Assembly: GCA_017451265.1 (NCBI GenBank)
Contig: JAFSPU010000007.1
Coordinates: 124,001 to 188,000, forward strand
Origin: Clostridiales bacterium
Lineage (GTDB): Bacteria; Bacillota; Clostridia; Saccharofermentanales; Saccharofermentanaceae
Direction of reading: 5' to 3'
DNA: 64,000 nucleotides
Shown: positions 25,786-34,355 of the stretch, piece after piece
Numbering within the stretch: the first letter of the stretch is position 1
How the letters are laid out: every line of letters starts with the position of its first letter
Position numbers and translations under genes: made by a program
Notes under the pieces: model-generated
Seen by the model: the letters and a program-made list of their open reading frames with translations, nothing else
Database searches by the model: none
Told to the model about the DNA's origin: nothing

Positions 25786-27576
25786 TCACTTCTTCCAGAG
25801 CTTCTTTACCGAGAACACTCCGAGAGCTATGGAGAACAGGATGCCCGCCAGCGCCAGCAGCGGAACGTTGCCCGCGGCCTTGGGCTCGATGTCGGTAAGG
25901 CACAGGATGCAGCTGCCGAGCAGGATTACGCACGCCACGATCAGGAGCAGGGAGTAGCGCAGGAACTCGCCGATGCGGTCCAGCGGCTCATCAAGACCCG
26001 TGACCTCCATGTTGACCTTGAGCTTGCCTCTGTTAAGCGAGCTTAATGTGTCAGCGAGCAGCGCCGGAAGCTTTACGGTCTTGCCTCCTACGTCGATAAG
26101 GCCCTTGCCGAAGTCGATGGCTGTCTTCTTAAGGTCGAAGCTCTTCTTCATCCTCTCGGTGATCTTGGCGGTCATGAGCTCGAGCAGATTCAGCTCAGGG
26201 CAGATGTCCTCGATGACGCCTTCAATCGTAATGACGGACCTCGCCATCATGGTGAAGCGGCCCGGAAGCTCTACGCTGTTGTCCTCCGCCAAGTCAGTAA
26301 CCTCATTAAAGAGCACCATTACATCAAGGTCGTTTACGCCGGTTACGTCGGCGTACTTACTAAGCAGCGCCTCGGCATCTTCCATCAGCTTGTCGTGGTC
26401 TGTGTCGGGACCCGTGGCACCGATGGACTCCACGCCCTTAACGAGAGTCTCGGCATCACCCTTGATGAGGGAGGAGATCATGTCGATTATGAACTGCATG
26501 TCCTTCTCGGTGATCTGGCCGATCATGCCGAAGTCGATCCAGTAAGGTTTGCCCTCACTTACCATGATGTTGCCCTGGTGAGGGTCAGCATGGAAGAAGC
26601 CGACATCCATTACCTGGTGCACAAAGTTCTCGATAATGACCTGACCGATGGCGTTCATGTCGACGCCTTCCTCGATCAGCTTGTCCTTCTTGGCGAGGGT
26701 GACACCGTCGACGAAAGTCATGGTGAAGATGCGGGAAGTGGAGAGTTCATCGATTACAGTAGGACAGGAGATCTTTTCCTCGTCCTCGATGCAGTTCTCC
26801 TTGAAGAAGCGCGTTCTCTCAGCCTCAACGCGGAAGTCCAGCTCCTCGTAAGTGACCTTCTCGAGCTCCTCAAGAACCGAGATGAAATCGAGTGTCTTGG
26901 AGCCGTTCTCTTCGATGAGGACGTTGGCAGCGCCGCCGAGCTTCTTAAGGAGCTCGAAGTCCTTCACCATCATGTCCGCGATGAGAGGACGCTGTACCTT
27001 GGTTACGACCTTGGTGCCGTCCTTCAAGATACCGAAGTGTACCTGGCCGATGGAAGCGGAGCCTAAGGGCTCGTCACGGAACTCGGAGTAGATCTCGTCG
27101 ATCTTCTTGCCGGTCTCCTGCTCGATCATGGCGCGTGCCACTGCGGGGTCGAGCGGCTTAACGTTAGACCTTAATTTCTCGAGCTCCTTGCAGTACTTCT
27201 CGGGAAGGATGTCGACACGGCTGGACATGATCTGGCCGATCTTTACGTAAGTGGGGCCCAAGTCCTCGAGAGTGGTTCTAAGCTCCACGGGCGTCAGACC
27301 GTCAGCGTAGTAGTTATGCGCCGCAAAGATGCTGAGCATCTCGGAGGCACGTGTCTTCTCGTTCTTTTCCTTCTCTTCGATCTCCTTGGCAAGGAGCCTT
27401 TGAAGGTCGTCGCTCATTTCTCTGGAAGCCTCCTGCAGATGGGCCTTGCGATCCTCGAGCTTCATCTTGGTGGCTTCATATCTCATTCTTATCTTTTCAC
27501 GGTCCTGAGCCTTCTTCTCGGTGATGGCCGACTTGACCTCCTCGAGCTTGCTCTTAGGCTGTTCATGCTTCTTCAT
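25786..27576 (-). CDS. ABC1/AarF/UbiB-family atypical kinase
   Basis: A 596-residue protein of the UbiB family. After a charged coiled N-terminus (about 1-80) comes the family motif (KLGPTYVKIGQ type, here DLGPTYVKIGQIMSSR), the Ala-rich nucleotide loop (GSASIGQVHFG), the lysine strand (KVVTKVQRP) and the catalytic GFFHADPHQGN and IDFGMIG loops. Two membrane helices end the protein. Family members act in isoprenoid-lipid or quinone-related processes, but the role in Clostridia is not settled. AAGGAGAC precedes the ATG. It overlaps the upstream membrane gene by 14 bases. Confidence 0.9.
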   Translation of the reverse strand: MKKHEQPKSKLEEVKSAITEKKAQDREKIRMRYEATKMKLEDRKAHLQEASREMSDDLQRLLAKEIEEKEKNEKTRASEMLSIFAAHNYYADGLTPVELRTTLEDLGPTYVKIGQIMSSRVDILPEKYCKELEKLRSNVKPLDPAVARAMIEQETGKKIDEIYSEFRDEPLGSASIGQVHFGILKDGTKVVTKVQRPLIADMMVKDFELLKKLGGAANVLIEENGSKTLDFISVLEELEKVTYEELDFRVEAERTRFFKENCIEDEEKISCPTVIDELSTSRIFTMTFVDGVTLAKKDKLIEEGVDMNAIGQVIIENFVHQVMDVGFFHADPHQGNIMVSEGKPYWIDFGMIGQITEKDMQFIIDMISSLIKGDAETLVKGVESIGATGPDTDHDKLMEDAEALLSKYADVTGVNDLDVMVLFNEVTDLAEDNSVELPGRFTMMARSVITIEGVIEDICPELNLLELMTAKITERMKKSFDLKKTAIDFGKGLIDVGGKTVKLPALLADTLSSLNRGKLKVNMEVTGLDEPLDRIGEFLRYSLLLIVACVILLGSCILCLTDIEPKAAGNVPLLALAGILFSIALGVFSVKKLWKK

Positions 27577-28150
27577 TTACGTCGTCTCCTTTCTTAGCGG
27601 GCATGATCCACAGCAGTCTTACCGCGCTTACGATGGCACAGAAGAATACTGCGCTGCCGATGATCTTCATCAGGAACAGCGGAGACGCCAGTGATGAATG
27701 ATTGAAATAGATGATTCCGACGATGAGAGCCACGCCGAAGATCATTAGGATATTTGAAAGGATGACGAGAATAGACCAGCCGGGGCGCTGCGCACGCTTT
27801 GCAAAGGTGAGGGCATAGTAGAAAGTGTTGCCGCCGTCCACCAGCAAAAGCAGGCCGAAAGCCCAGCACAGGGTGTAAAGCACGTCCTCGTTAAAGACGA
27901 GTACCGCGAGGCCGACAAGGCCCACGATGAGCGCGAGTATAAACGTGATGTAACTCATAACCGAGCGGCTGCCCGTGAGGAACTCCAGAGTCTGCTCCAG
28001 AGTGTAAACGATCATGGCGTAGCCTGAGAACATAACCAGAGTCTCAATGTGTCTCTCAGGGCAAAGGATCAAAACAACTCCCAAACACATAAGTAAGATG
28101 GCAGTCAGGATCGACTGGCGTCTTATCTTGATAACAGCATCCAAAAGCAT
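27563..28150 (-). CDS. HdeD-like (DUF308) membrane protein
   Basis: A 195-residue protein with six hydrophobic segments arranged in pairs, like the HdeD/DUF308 family (LTAILLMCLGVVLILCP, then glycine-rich helices). It shares a 14-base overlap with the AarF-like kinase gene, implying coupled translation. AGGAGG lies before the ATG. HdeD proteins are linked to acid or envelope stress in enterobacteria; no role is known here. Confidence 0.72.
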   Translation of the reverse strand: MLLDAVIKIRRQSILTAILLMCLGVVLILCPERHIETLVMFSGYAMIVYTLEQTLEFLTGSRSVMSYITFILALIVGLVGLAVLVFNEDVLYTLCWAFGLLLLVDGGNTFYYALTFAKRAQRPGWSILVILSNILMIFGVALIVGIIYFNHSSLASPLFLMKIIGSAVFFCAIVSAVRLLWIMPAKKGDDVNEEA

Positions 28151-28324
28151 AATGCCGTTCCTCCTAAATTATTAATAGTAACAAGGTATCAGTAAATCTT
28201 TATAATTTCAATTGAGTATGATTAATTGTCTGTTAATTATTATGGGGTGCGTAGTTTTTCAAAGAGGATAGCTTTGTTATAATCACATCAAATAAGTTCG
28301 ACACTCGCCTTTTTACGAGGAAAT

Positions 28325-28825
28325 ATGAATTGTTTTACCATTTCTAATATGAGTCCGTTCGCTTTCAGGGCGATTATTTATTTCTGCGGCTTCGGGTTCG
28401 GATTCTTCGGGCTGATGCTTGTGATGTCAGCGTGTATTGACCGTATAGCTTGGCACGGTGTGATCGGGTTAATTCTGATCATCGCGGCGTTCGTGGTGCC
28501 TCTTTTGGCTTTGAAACTTGTGAGGACGGACGTTAAGTATGACGGTTTTACGGTTAAGACTGATTCGCGCCTTAAGCACCGTGATATCATCCTGCGTGAT
28601 GTCAGGCATATCAGCTATGAGTTCGTGACCTCGCGCGGGTCCTTTAGTGATGCGGTTCATGTGTATATAAAGCTGGATGATTATGCGACTGTCACGCTGA
28701 CAGACACATTCCCGAAGGAGGATTCAGGCCGCCTGGTGAAGGGTGACCGCTCATTCGTTCCGTTGCTTTTGATGTACGACGACATCGCTGAAAGATACCC
28801 GGAGAAGGTCGGCGCCGGGGAGTGA
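28325..28825 (+). CDS. Membrane protein with a PH-like domain
   Basis: A 166-residue protein. Two membrane helices (about 13-38 and 42-65) precede a C-terminal strand-rich domain (VKYDGFTVKTDSRLKHRDI, RHISYEFVTS) that looks like a bacterial PH/YdbT-type domain. A TATAAT lies at 28278-28283 and a GAGG site at the start. It is divergent from the HdeD-like gene. Function unknown. Confidence 0.65.
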   Translation: MNCFTISNMSPFAFRAIIYFCGFGFGFFGLMLVMSACIDRIAWHGVIGLILIIAAFVVPLLALKLVRTDVKYDGFTVKTDSRLKHRDIILRDVRHISYEFVTSRGSFSDAVHVYIKLDDYATVTLTDTFPKEDSGRLVKGDRSFVPLLLMYDDIAERYPEKVGAGE

Positions 28826-28913
28826 TTTAAGAACTAATTAAGACTTCCTTAAAGGCAGTTAAGAGTCCGCGGGGTATTATCAGAGCATAGGAATACTTAC
28901 GCGGAGGGAAGAT

Positions 28914-29582
28914 ATGAAGAAGATACTGATCACGGCGGGCTGCATAATTCTGGCGCTGGTGCTTACGGCTGCGGGGGCGCTTGTGCGTCTGAGGCTTAAG
29001 ACGGATTCCATCAACGACGACTACTCATTCATATATCAGGACAGCGCATACAGCGCGCCCGTGTATGCGGACGGTGTGGAGGTGATCACGCAGGATGTGT
29101 CCTGCGGTTATGCAGTGCTCGAGATGTTCGCGGACTGGAACGGCACTTCTGGTGTCACCGAAGAGTCCCTGTACGATGAGTACGGCAAGGTGGTAACTTC
29201 CACCGGCAAATCCTTCGAGGAGCAGATGAATCTGCGCTTCCCCGAGTACGACACGGTCATGCATAAGTACATGACGAACTCCGAGCTCGTCACAGCCGTC
29301 TACGACAGCCTCGAGCAGGGAATACCCGTGCCCTGCGAGTGGGCAGCTTTATATGAAGACACGTGGACGCTCCACTATTCGCTCATCATCGGCATGGATA
29401 TACCGAACGACATTGTCACAGTCGCGAATCCTTACGGCTACACCGAGCAGATCTCTTTAAGCGAGTTCCTGAGCAGAACGAGGTTCGACGCGTATGAGAA
29501 CATGCCGCTGTTCCTGAAACTCGGCTTTGCCTTCGGGATATTCGAAGAGAATACGGTTTTTATCGCAAATCAATGCTCGTAG
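28914..29582 (+). CDS. Membrane-anchored C39-like cysteine protease
   Basis: A 222-residue protein with one N-terminal membrane anchor (residues 4-24) that would place the rest outside the cell. The catalytic layout of C39-like peptidases is present: Gln 60, Cys 64 (ITQDVSCGYAVLEMF), His 154 (WTLHYSLIIGMD) and Asn 172 (ANPYG, where the family has Asp or Asn). Double-glycine leader peptides are classical C39 substrates, and one is encoded at 30712. Here, however, the domain stands alone and faces outward, not fused to an ABC exporter. It could instead be a transglutaminase-like or pseudo-enzyme. Confidence 0.7.
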   Translation: MKKILITAGCIILALVLTAAGALVRLRLKTDSINDDYSFIYQDSAYSAPVYADGVEVITQDVSCGYAVLEMFADWNGTSGVTEESLYDEYGKVVTSTGKSFEEQMNLRFPEYDTVMHKYMTNSELVTAVYDSLEQGIPVPCEWAALYEDTWTLHYSLIIGMDIPNDIVTVANPYGYTEQISLSEFLSRTRFDAYENMPLFLKLGFAFGIFEENTVFIANQCS

Positions 29583-29679
29583 CAGTCTGAAATGTCAGGC
29601 ACGCTTAACCGTGAAATCCATAAAAATATTTGATATAATATACAGCGGTGAAATCAATTACTCACTGTGAGGAGTAGAT

Positions 29680-30615
29680 ATGGAAAATACTAACGTTAAG
29701 CGTAGAAGATTATGGTCACCCTTCAGAAGGTTTCAGACGGACCGTTACACCTGGCATGACAACATAATAATCATCAGCCTGCTGTTCCTGGCGCTGCTGA
29801 TCATTACTGCGATATTAGATGCTTTTATAAACATCATTCCGGCGCTGATCTTCGGCAACACTGATAGCGGTGCGGTCAACATGTTCGTCATGTATATCCT
29901 GACCATCAGCCAGTGGATCGTGTACCTGGGGTACGAGCTCATTACCAAGCGTAACCGCCCCATGGCAAAGGCACTCACACACAAGGCCAAGGGCAACACG
30001 GTGAAGATGTTTCTTCTGGGCATGATGATCGGAGGCGGGCAGAATGCGCTTTGCATCCTGATCGCCATCTTACATGGCGACATCCACCTGGTCTTCGACT
30101 GCTTCAGGCCCCTGCCGCTGCTCGCGATACTCTTCGCGGTCTTCGTGCAGTCTTCGTCTGAGGAGCTCATGTGCAGAAACTTCCTGTACCAGAGGCTTGC
30201 CAGGGGACACAAGAGCCCGCTGGTGCCCATCCTCGGCAACTCGCTTATATTCATGTCACTGCACCTTTTTAACGACGGTATCTCGCTGGTGCCGATCCTG
30301 CACCTGGTGGCAATCGCGGTGTTCTACTCGCTGATCGTGTACTACTTCGACAGCATCTGGCTGCCCTTCGGCGCGCACACGGCATGGAACTATACACAGA
30401 ACATCATCTTCGGCCTGCCTAACAGCGGCATCGTAACCGAGTTCTCTATCCTTAAGCTTGATGCCACCAATGCGGCTTCCAACTTCATCTACGATCCTGC
30501 ATTCGGAGTAGAGGGGGCGCCTCTGGCACTGGTGTTCACCTGCATCGCCATCGTATTGACGATCGTCATCGGCAGGAAGCATAAGGTTAAGGACCCGCTT
30601 CAGGTCTGGGAATAA
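29680..30615 (+). CDS. CPBP-family intramembrane metalloprotease
   Basis: A 311-residue polytopic protein of the CAAX protease/bacteriocin-processing family. Motif 1 is EELMCRNFLYQRL (EExxxR, about 164-176), motif 2 is HLFND (FxxxH type, about 204) and motif 3 is the HTAWN helix (about 234). Eight or so membrane segments are visible. TATAAT at 29634-29639 and AGGAG mark its own promoter and start. It lies between the C39-like protease and a double-glycine peptide gene, so a role in peptide maturation or immunity is possible but unproven. Confidence 0.85.
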   Translation: MENTNVKRRRLWSPFRRFQTDRYTWHDNIIIISLLFLALLIITAILDAFINIIPALIFGNTDSGAVNMFVMYILTISQWIVYLGYELITKRNRPMAKALTHKAKGNTVKMFLLGMMIGGGQNALCILIAILHGDIHLVFDCFRPLPLLAILFAVFVQSSSEELMCRNFLYQRLARGHKSPLVPILGNSLIFMSLHLFNDGISLVPILHLVAIAVFYSLIVYYFDSIWLPFGAHTAWNYTQNIIFGLPNSGIVTEFSILKLDATNAASNFIYDPAFGVEGAPLALVFTCIAIVLTIVIGRKHKVKDPLQVWE

Positions 30616-30711
30616 GCGACAGATTGTTAGCACATTGTTCATTGGTTACAAGGGATTCATGTGGAATAATACAGTTAACAACAGTGAAACTGAAGAAGGA
30701 GGATTACGCCA

Positions 30712-30915
30712 ATGACTGACAGAGAGTTTAATTTAGATGAGCTTGAGGCTGTACAGGGAGGAACATCGCTCCCCGTTATTGAGAGACCGGGACTTCATAC
30801 ATTAGTTAATAAGTCTACAAATACTCTTCTTGAGAAGGCCACGGACGGTAAGCCTGCGGTACCCAGGAAGCTTGGCGGCGCTCTCGGAGGCGGAGAAGAG
30901 GACAGTATCATCTGA
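30712..30915 (+). CDS. Small double-glycine leader peptide (bacteriocin-like precursor)
   Basis: A 67-residue product. The leader (residues 1-17) reads FNLDELEAVQGG, a textbook double-glycine pattern with hydrophobic residues at the usual minus positions. The 50-residue core has no cysteine, is Gly-rich near the end (GGALGGGEED) and basic in the middle. It resembles the leader of the gene at 21492. A CPBP protease gene lies just upstream and a C39-like protease before that. It has an AGGAGG site and ends in a clear terminator, so it is a discrete small gene. Confidence 0.72.
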   Translation: MTDREFNLDELEAVQGGTSLPVIERPGLHTLVNKSTNTLLEKATDGKPAVPRKLGGALGGGEEDSII

Positions 30916-30941
30916 TCTAAACAAACAAAAAGAAATCACAG

Positions 30942-30976
30942 AAGCATCTGTCGTATATGCGGCAGATGCTTTATTC
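30942..30976 (+). terminator. Terminator after the double-glycine peptide
   Basis: AAGCATCTG (30942-30950) pairs with CAGATGCTT (30963-30971), followed by TATT. It closes the small peptide transcript just before the lipoprotein gene. Confidence 0.75.
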
Positions 30977-30985
30977 GGGGGTTAA

Positions 30986-31810
30986 ATGAATAAGAAACTT
31001 AAGAATGTATTACTGGTAAGCACAGCGGCTGCAATGGCATCTGTAATGGCAGCATGTTCTTCCACACCTGTGGAGACTATTGTTGTAGAAACGGCTGCGA
31101 TCACAGAGACAACAGCTGCGGCTGAGACATCAGCTGTTATCACGGAGCCTGCGGTAACTGAGCAGACGGCAGGGAACACCGATGAGTATGAGACGTTGGA
31201 GCTGGACAGCGATTTTCAGACATATGCCAACACATTCATCACGAATTTCGTGGAGCAGTGGTTCCCGGATTACGACCGTGATACCTCAAGCTTTGAGCAG
31301 ATCATTGATTTCGCGCATATCCATATGAAGCTTAACTCTTTCGATTCCATCGTATATGAGGACAGGGGAGATCTTACATTCGAGACTTTCACCACGGAAC
31401 AGCTGCAGCTCATTACGACTAAGTACTTCGGCATGATCATATTCGATGAGCAGTTAACCGCGCTTCCCACTCCTCCGGAGTCCTACGGAGATCAGCCTGC
31501 CGGACCTTTCTACGATGACGGCAGGATCTGGTATGAGGCTGCGGACGGGGAGATGTATAACCGCATTGGAATCGTTGATTCCATCGTTAATCCCACAGAC
31601 GGCACCTTAATGATCGACTTCTCCATCTATACCATCGACATGGACCGCTACTGGTCTTTGACCATGGACGAGCTGCGCGGATACTATACTTTAACTCCCG
31701 AACAGGCGGAAGCAGATCCGCTCCTGACCCGGACCGGCTCAGGAATGGCGACCGTCGGAGTCGCGCAGTCAGGTGAGTATTACCTGATAAACTACTCGGT
31801 AAGTAACTAA
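30986..31810 (+). CDS. Lipoprotein of unknown function
   Basis: A 274-residue protein with a lipoprotein signal peptide (lipobox MAAC, Cys 24) and a Thr/Val/Glu-rich spacer (about 30-65). A globular domain of about 200 residues follows with no motif I recognise (SIYTIDMDRYWSLTMDELRG near 205). A hairpin terminator follows the stop. The Thr-rich spacer style matches the lipoprotein at 21866. Confidence 0.72.
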   Translation: MNKKLKNVLLVSTAAAMASVMAACSSTPVETIVVETAAITETTAAAETSAVITEPAVTEQTAGNTDEYETLELDSDFQTYANTFITNFVEQWFPDYDRDTSSFEQIIDFAHIHMKLNSFDSIVYEDRGDLTFETFTTEQLQLITTKYFGMIIFDEQLTALPTPPESYGDQPAGPFYDDGRIWYEAADGEMYNRIGIVDSIVNPTDGTLMIDFSIYTIDMDRYWSLTMDELRGYYTLTPEQAEADPLLTRTGSGMATVGVAQSGEYYLINYSVSN

Positions 31811-31815
31811 ACGAA

Positions 31816-31840
31816 GGGTTGCCGCGAGGCAACCCTTTTT
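31816..31840 (+). terminator. Terminator after the lipoprotein
   Basis: A perfect stem GGGTTGCC / GGCAACCC with loop GCGA, followed by TTTTT. Confidence 0.92.
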
Positions 31841-31921
31841 AAGTCCGTTTATTAGGGCTTTTAATATTATATTCCCTGATAGTATGTAGGTAAGTAATCA
31901 CATAACAGGGGAGGTAGCAAC

Positions 31922-32164
31922 ATGGGACTTTTTAATCTTTTCTCTAAGCCTGAAGGTCACTGGATCAAGAGTGCTCACATATGCGCCAAAGATGACTACG
32001 AGTGTTCAGTCTGCGGACGGTCTTTTAAGTCAGCTCCCTTGGAGTGTCCCCGCTGCGGCGCCAAGATGCGTGGCACCATCAACGACTGGGAAGTCCGCAT
32101 GCGCCGCGAAGCCCTGGAAGAAGACCTTGATGAATACGAGGGCATCGAGGATGCGGATTACTGA
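31922..32164 (+). CDS. Small zinc-ribbon protein
   Basis: An 80-residue protein with four cysteines in two CxxC knuckles (CSVCG at about 29 and CPRCG at about 43) and a very acidic C-terminal tail (EALEEDLDEYEGIEDAD). GGGGAGG precedes the ATG. No family name can be given. It could be a metal-binding or nucleic-acid-linked accessory protein. Confidence 0.65.
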   Translation: MGLFNLFSKPEGHWIKSAHICAKDDYECSVCGRSFKSAPLECPRCGAKMRGTINDWEVRMRREALEEDLDEYEGIEDADY

Positions 32165-32218
32165 TTGATATGATTTAGATTAAAATACTTTAAGGAAACG
32201 AAGAAGGGAGCTGAGGAT

Positions 32219-32398
32219 ATGTGTCAGATATGGGATGAGATAAGAGAAGAAGGTGTTATGATGGGCAAGGAAGAGAATGCTCTTAAGATGATTGCTGATA
32301 ATCTTCCGTTAGAAACGATCGCCAGATACACCGGTCTTCCTCTCGAGCGTATCAAGGAACTCGCGGAAGCTAAGCCCGCATTGAGTTTTTTAGAATAG
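32219..32398 (+). CDS. 59-residue protein resembling the C-terminal tail of Rpn/PD-(D/E)XK nucleases
   Basis: A small frame from ATG 32219 (GGGAG and GAGG upstream) to TAG 32396-32398. The last 35 residues (ALKMIADNLPLETIARYTG, then LPLERIKELAEAK) match the helix-turn-helix-like tail common at the end of Rpn/YhgA-type recombination-promoting nucleases. The nuclease body is missing. It may be a remnant of such a gene or a real small protein. It ends 12 bases before the macrodomain gene. Confidence 0.55.
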   Translation: MCQIWDEIREEGVMMGKEENALKMIADNLPLETIARYTGLPLERIKELAEAKPALSFLE

Positions 32399-32410
32399 AA
32401 GGTTAATAAT

Positions 32411-33445
32411 ATGCCATTGAGTATTATTCGTAACGATATAACTAAAGTTAAAGCAGATGCTATAGTTAATACTGCCAACCCCAAGCCTGTGATTGGCGCA
32501 GGCACTGATAGTGCGGTTTATGCGGCTGCCGGAGAGACTAAGTTGCTTGAAGCTCGTAAGAGGATAGGAGATATAATGCCTGGCACTGCTGTTGAGACCT
32601 CTGCATATAATCTCGATGCTAAGTTTATTATTCATACTGTGTGCATTCCTTGGAAGTCAGGGAAGACAGAGGCTCTTGATGTGCTTGCGAATTGTTATCA
32701 CAACTCTCTCGTTCTTGCGGAAGAATTGAATTGTAAATCGATTGCGTTCCCTCTTATTGGTACCGGTGCATATGGTATTCCTCATGATGATGCAATCGGC
32801 GTTGCCAACGAGATTATCAAGACGTTCTTGAAAGAACACGACAGTTCGATGAAGGTTATGCTCGTTCTTTTCGATCAGGAGTCGGTGAAGTCAGGTGAGG
32901 CTCTGTCAAAGAAGATAAAATCGTATATTGATGAAAACTATGTTGATAATGCTGTCGTTAATGAATATGGGTTGACGGAAGACGATGAAAGGGAGATTTC
33001 TTCTATTAAGCGTCGCAGGGAGATGTATCACCGCGAGATGCAGATGGATTATTACCGAGCCAATGTTCCGAGGGAACTTATTGATGATTCTTCTAAGACT
33101 TTCGCAGAGAAGATGTTTGAGTATGCTGATAACAAGGGGTTAAAGGATTCGGCTTTATATGGCGGAAGCAGAGAACTCTACTTTAAGAGGCAGACTTTAA
33201 GCTTAATGCGCTCCGATTATGATTATCATCCGTCGAAATATGTATGTATCGTTGTATGTCTTGTATTGGAACTTGATCTTGATTCTACCTTGGATCTTCT
33301 TTCAAGAGCGGGATATGCATTATCCAGAAGTCGTAAGGCTGATGTGGTTGTAAGAGCTTGTATAAAAAATGGTATACATGATTATTTTGCAGTGAATAAC
33401 AGACTGCTTGAAAATGGCTGCGATGAACTGAGTAAGATTAAGTGA
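32411..33445 (+). CDS. Macrodomain (ADP-ribose-binding) protein with C-terminal helical domain
   Basis: A 344-residue protein. Residues 1 to about 165 form a macrodomain: IVNTANPKPVIGAGTDSAVYAAAG (ADP-ribose loop 1; GGGVDG is altered to GAGTDS), IIHTVCIPW, and FPLIGTGAYGIP (loop 2). The remaining part (about 180-344) is mostly helical and contains a conserved-looking block (FAEKMFEYADNKGLKDSALY, then YHPSKYVCIVVCLVLELDLD) of unknown function that often rides with macrodomains. Macrodomains bind or remove ADP-ribose. An ADP-ribosylglycohydrolase gene lies 0.9 kb downstream, suggesting linked ADP-ribose chemistry. Confidence 0.85.
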   Translation: MPLSIIRNDITKVKADAIVNTANPKPVIGAGTDSAVYAAAGETKLLEARKRIGDIMPGTAVETSAYNLDAKFIIHTVCIPWKSGKTEALDVLANCYHNSLVLAEELNCKSIAFPLIGTGAYGIPHDDAIGVANEIIKTFLKEHDSSMKVMLVLFDQESVKSGEALSKKIKSYIDENYVDNAVVNEYGLTEDDEREISSIKRRREMYHREMQMDYYRANVPRELIDDSSKTFAEKMFEYADNKGLKDSALYGGSRELYFKRQTLSLMRSDYDYHPSKYVCIVVCLVLELDLDSTLDLLSRAGYALSRSRKADVVVRACIKNGIHDYFAVNNRLLENGCDELSKIK

Positions 33446-33469
33446 ACCCGTTGATAATAGTTATATTCT

Positions 33470-33492
33470 GCCCCTCTTCGGAGGGGCATTTT
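33470..33492 (+). terminator. Terminator after the macrodomain gene
   Basis: A perfect GCCCCTC / GAGGGGC stem with TTCG loop, followed by ATTTT. Confidence 0.9.
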
Positions 33493-33506
33493 AAATGCGC
33501 TGGGAA

Positions 33507-33527
33507 ATGTCAATCTGAGATTGACAT
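33507..33527. promoter_or_regulatory. Inverted repeat upstream of the small-gene cluster
   Basis: ATGTCAATC (33507-33515) and GATTGACAT (33519-33527) form a perfect 9-bp inverted repeat with a 3-base centre. It lies about 80 bases before the ribbon-helix-helix-like gene at 33610 and could be its operator. Confidence 0.5.
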
Positions 33528-33609
33528 GTGTACTACCGAAGCTTAGTAGAATACAGCCATAACAAGAAACGAACGGATGAGATCTAAACAAAAAAGGAGG
33601 TTCATCAAT

Positions 33610-33777
33610 ATGGACGCAAAGTTTACAAAGTACAACGAGAAGTGCAGGTTTGTTCATTTCAGATTCAGAAAGGACAAGGACGCTAAGTTTCTGGAGTTTC
33701 TGGATTCCTGTGAAAACAAGACAGCATTCTTGAGAAGGGCAATCGACAGAGAATTGGAGGTGAAGGGAAATGGCTAA
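33610..33777 (+). CDS. Small ribbon-helix-helix-like protein
   Basis: A 55-residue basic protein. The middle reads FVHFRFRKDKDAKFLEFLDS, a strand-then-helix arrangement, and ends with KTAFLRRAIDREL, as in plasmid/phage RHH DNA-binding proteins. The start at 33610 follows AGGAGG at 33595-33600; an in-frame ATG at 33577 has no site. It overlaps the next gene by 8 bases. Probably a regulator, but the similarity is general. Confidence 0.6.
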   Translation: MDAKFTKYNEKCRFVHFRFRKDKDAKFLEFLDSCENKTAFLRRAIDRELEVKGNG

Positions 33778-34132
33778 GAAGGAAAGAAGAGCCGACGTCT
33801 GGGTTAAGTACTATCTCGTAGTTAAGGCAACAGGGATTACAGAGCTGGAAGACGAATATCCTATCTACGCTACGGAGAATGTTTACAACAGAATCAAAGA
33901 GTCTTACGAGTCTGGCAAATATAAGCAGCTTCATGAGGATAAGGAGCTTTTTGATATATATGACTGTGTGGACGGAGATACAAGAACATCATTCTTCCAG
34001 TACATATATGTAGATTATCCTCAGGTAGTTATCGACGGAAAGACGTTCGACCAGGTGTATGAAGAGTATATGGCTGCTGAAGAGGCCCGTAAGCAAATGA
34101 TTAATAAGAAAGACGACGAAGAGTTGTGGTAA
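33770..34132 (+). CDS. Hypothetical protein in the ADP-ribose island
   Basis: A 120-residue soluble, charged protein with alternating strands in the first half (VWVKYYLVVKATGITELEDE) and an acidic helical end. I recognise no family. It overlaps the preceding RHH-like gene by 8 bases and is followed by AGGAGG of the next gene, so it belongs to the cluster 33610-35966. Confidence 0.6.
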   Translation: MAKKERRADVWVKYYLVVKATGITELEDEYPIYATENVYNRIKESYESGKYKQLHEDKELFDIYDCVDGDTRTSFFQYIYVDYPQVVIDGKTFDQVYEEYMAAEEARKQMINKKDDEELW

Positions 34133-34145
34133 GGAGGTAATGAAT

Positions 34146-34352
34146 ATGGGAATCATCAAGAAAGAAATAACAGAACATCCAACACCGGAGCAGCTAAAGG
34201 AAGGTTATATGGAATGGACTCCGGAGAACGACAGGAAAATGCGTGAAAGACGTGCAGCTGAGGAGAAGTTAGTTATAAACGACGGAGAGGGTTATAGCCC
34301 AGTGAAGCTGACGAAGAAGTTTGAAATAGAAGACCATGAAAGGGAGGATTGA
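34146..34352 (+). CDS. Small hypothetical protein in the ADP-ribose island
   Basis: A 68-residue strongly charged protein (TEHPTPEQLKEGYMEWTPEN near the N-terminus, basic RKMRERRAAEEK after). ATG 34146 was chosen over ATG 34140 because AGGAGG at 34132-34137 is 8 bases away from it. It ends 3 bases before the ADP-ribosylglycohydrolase gene and is probably cotranscribed. No function can be given. Confidence 0.6.
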   Translation: MGIIKKEITEHPTPEQLKEGYMEWTPENDRKMRERRAAEEKLVINDGEGYSPVKLTKKFEIEDHERED

Positions 34353-34355
34353 AAA

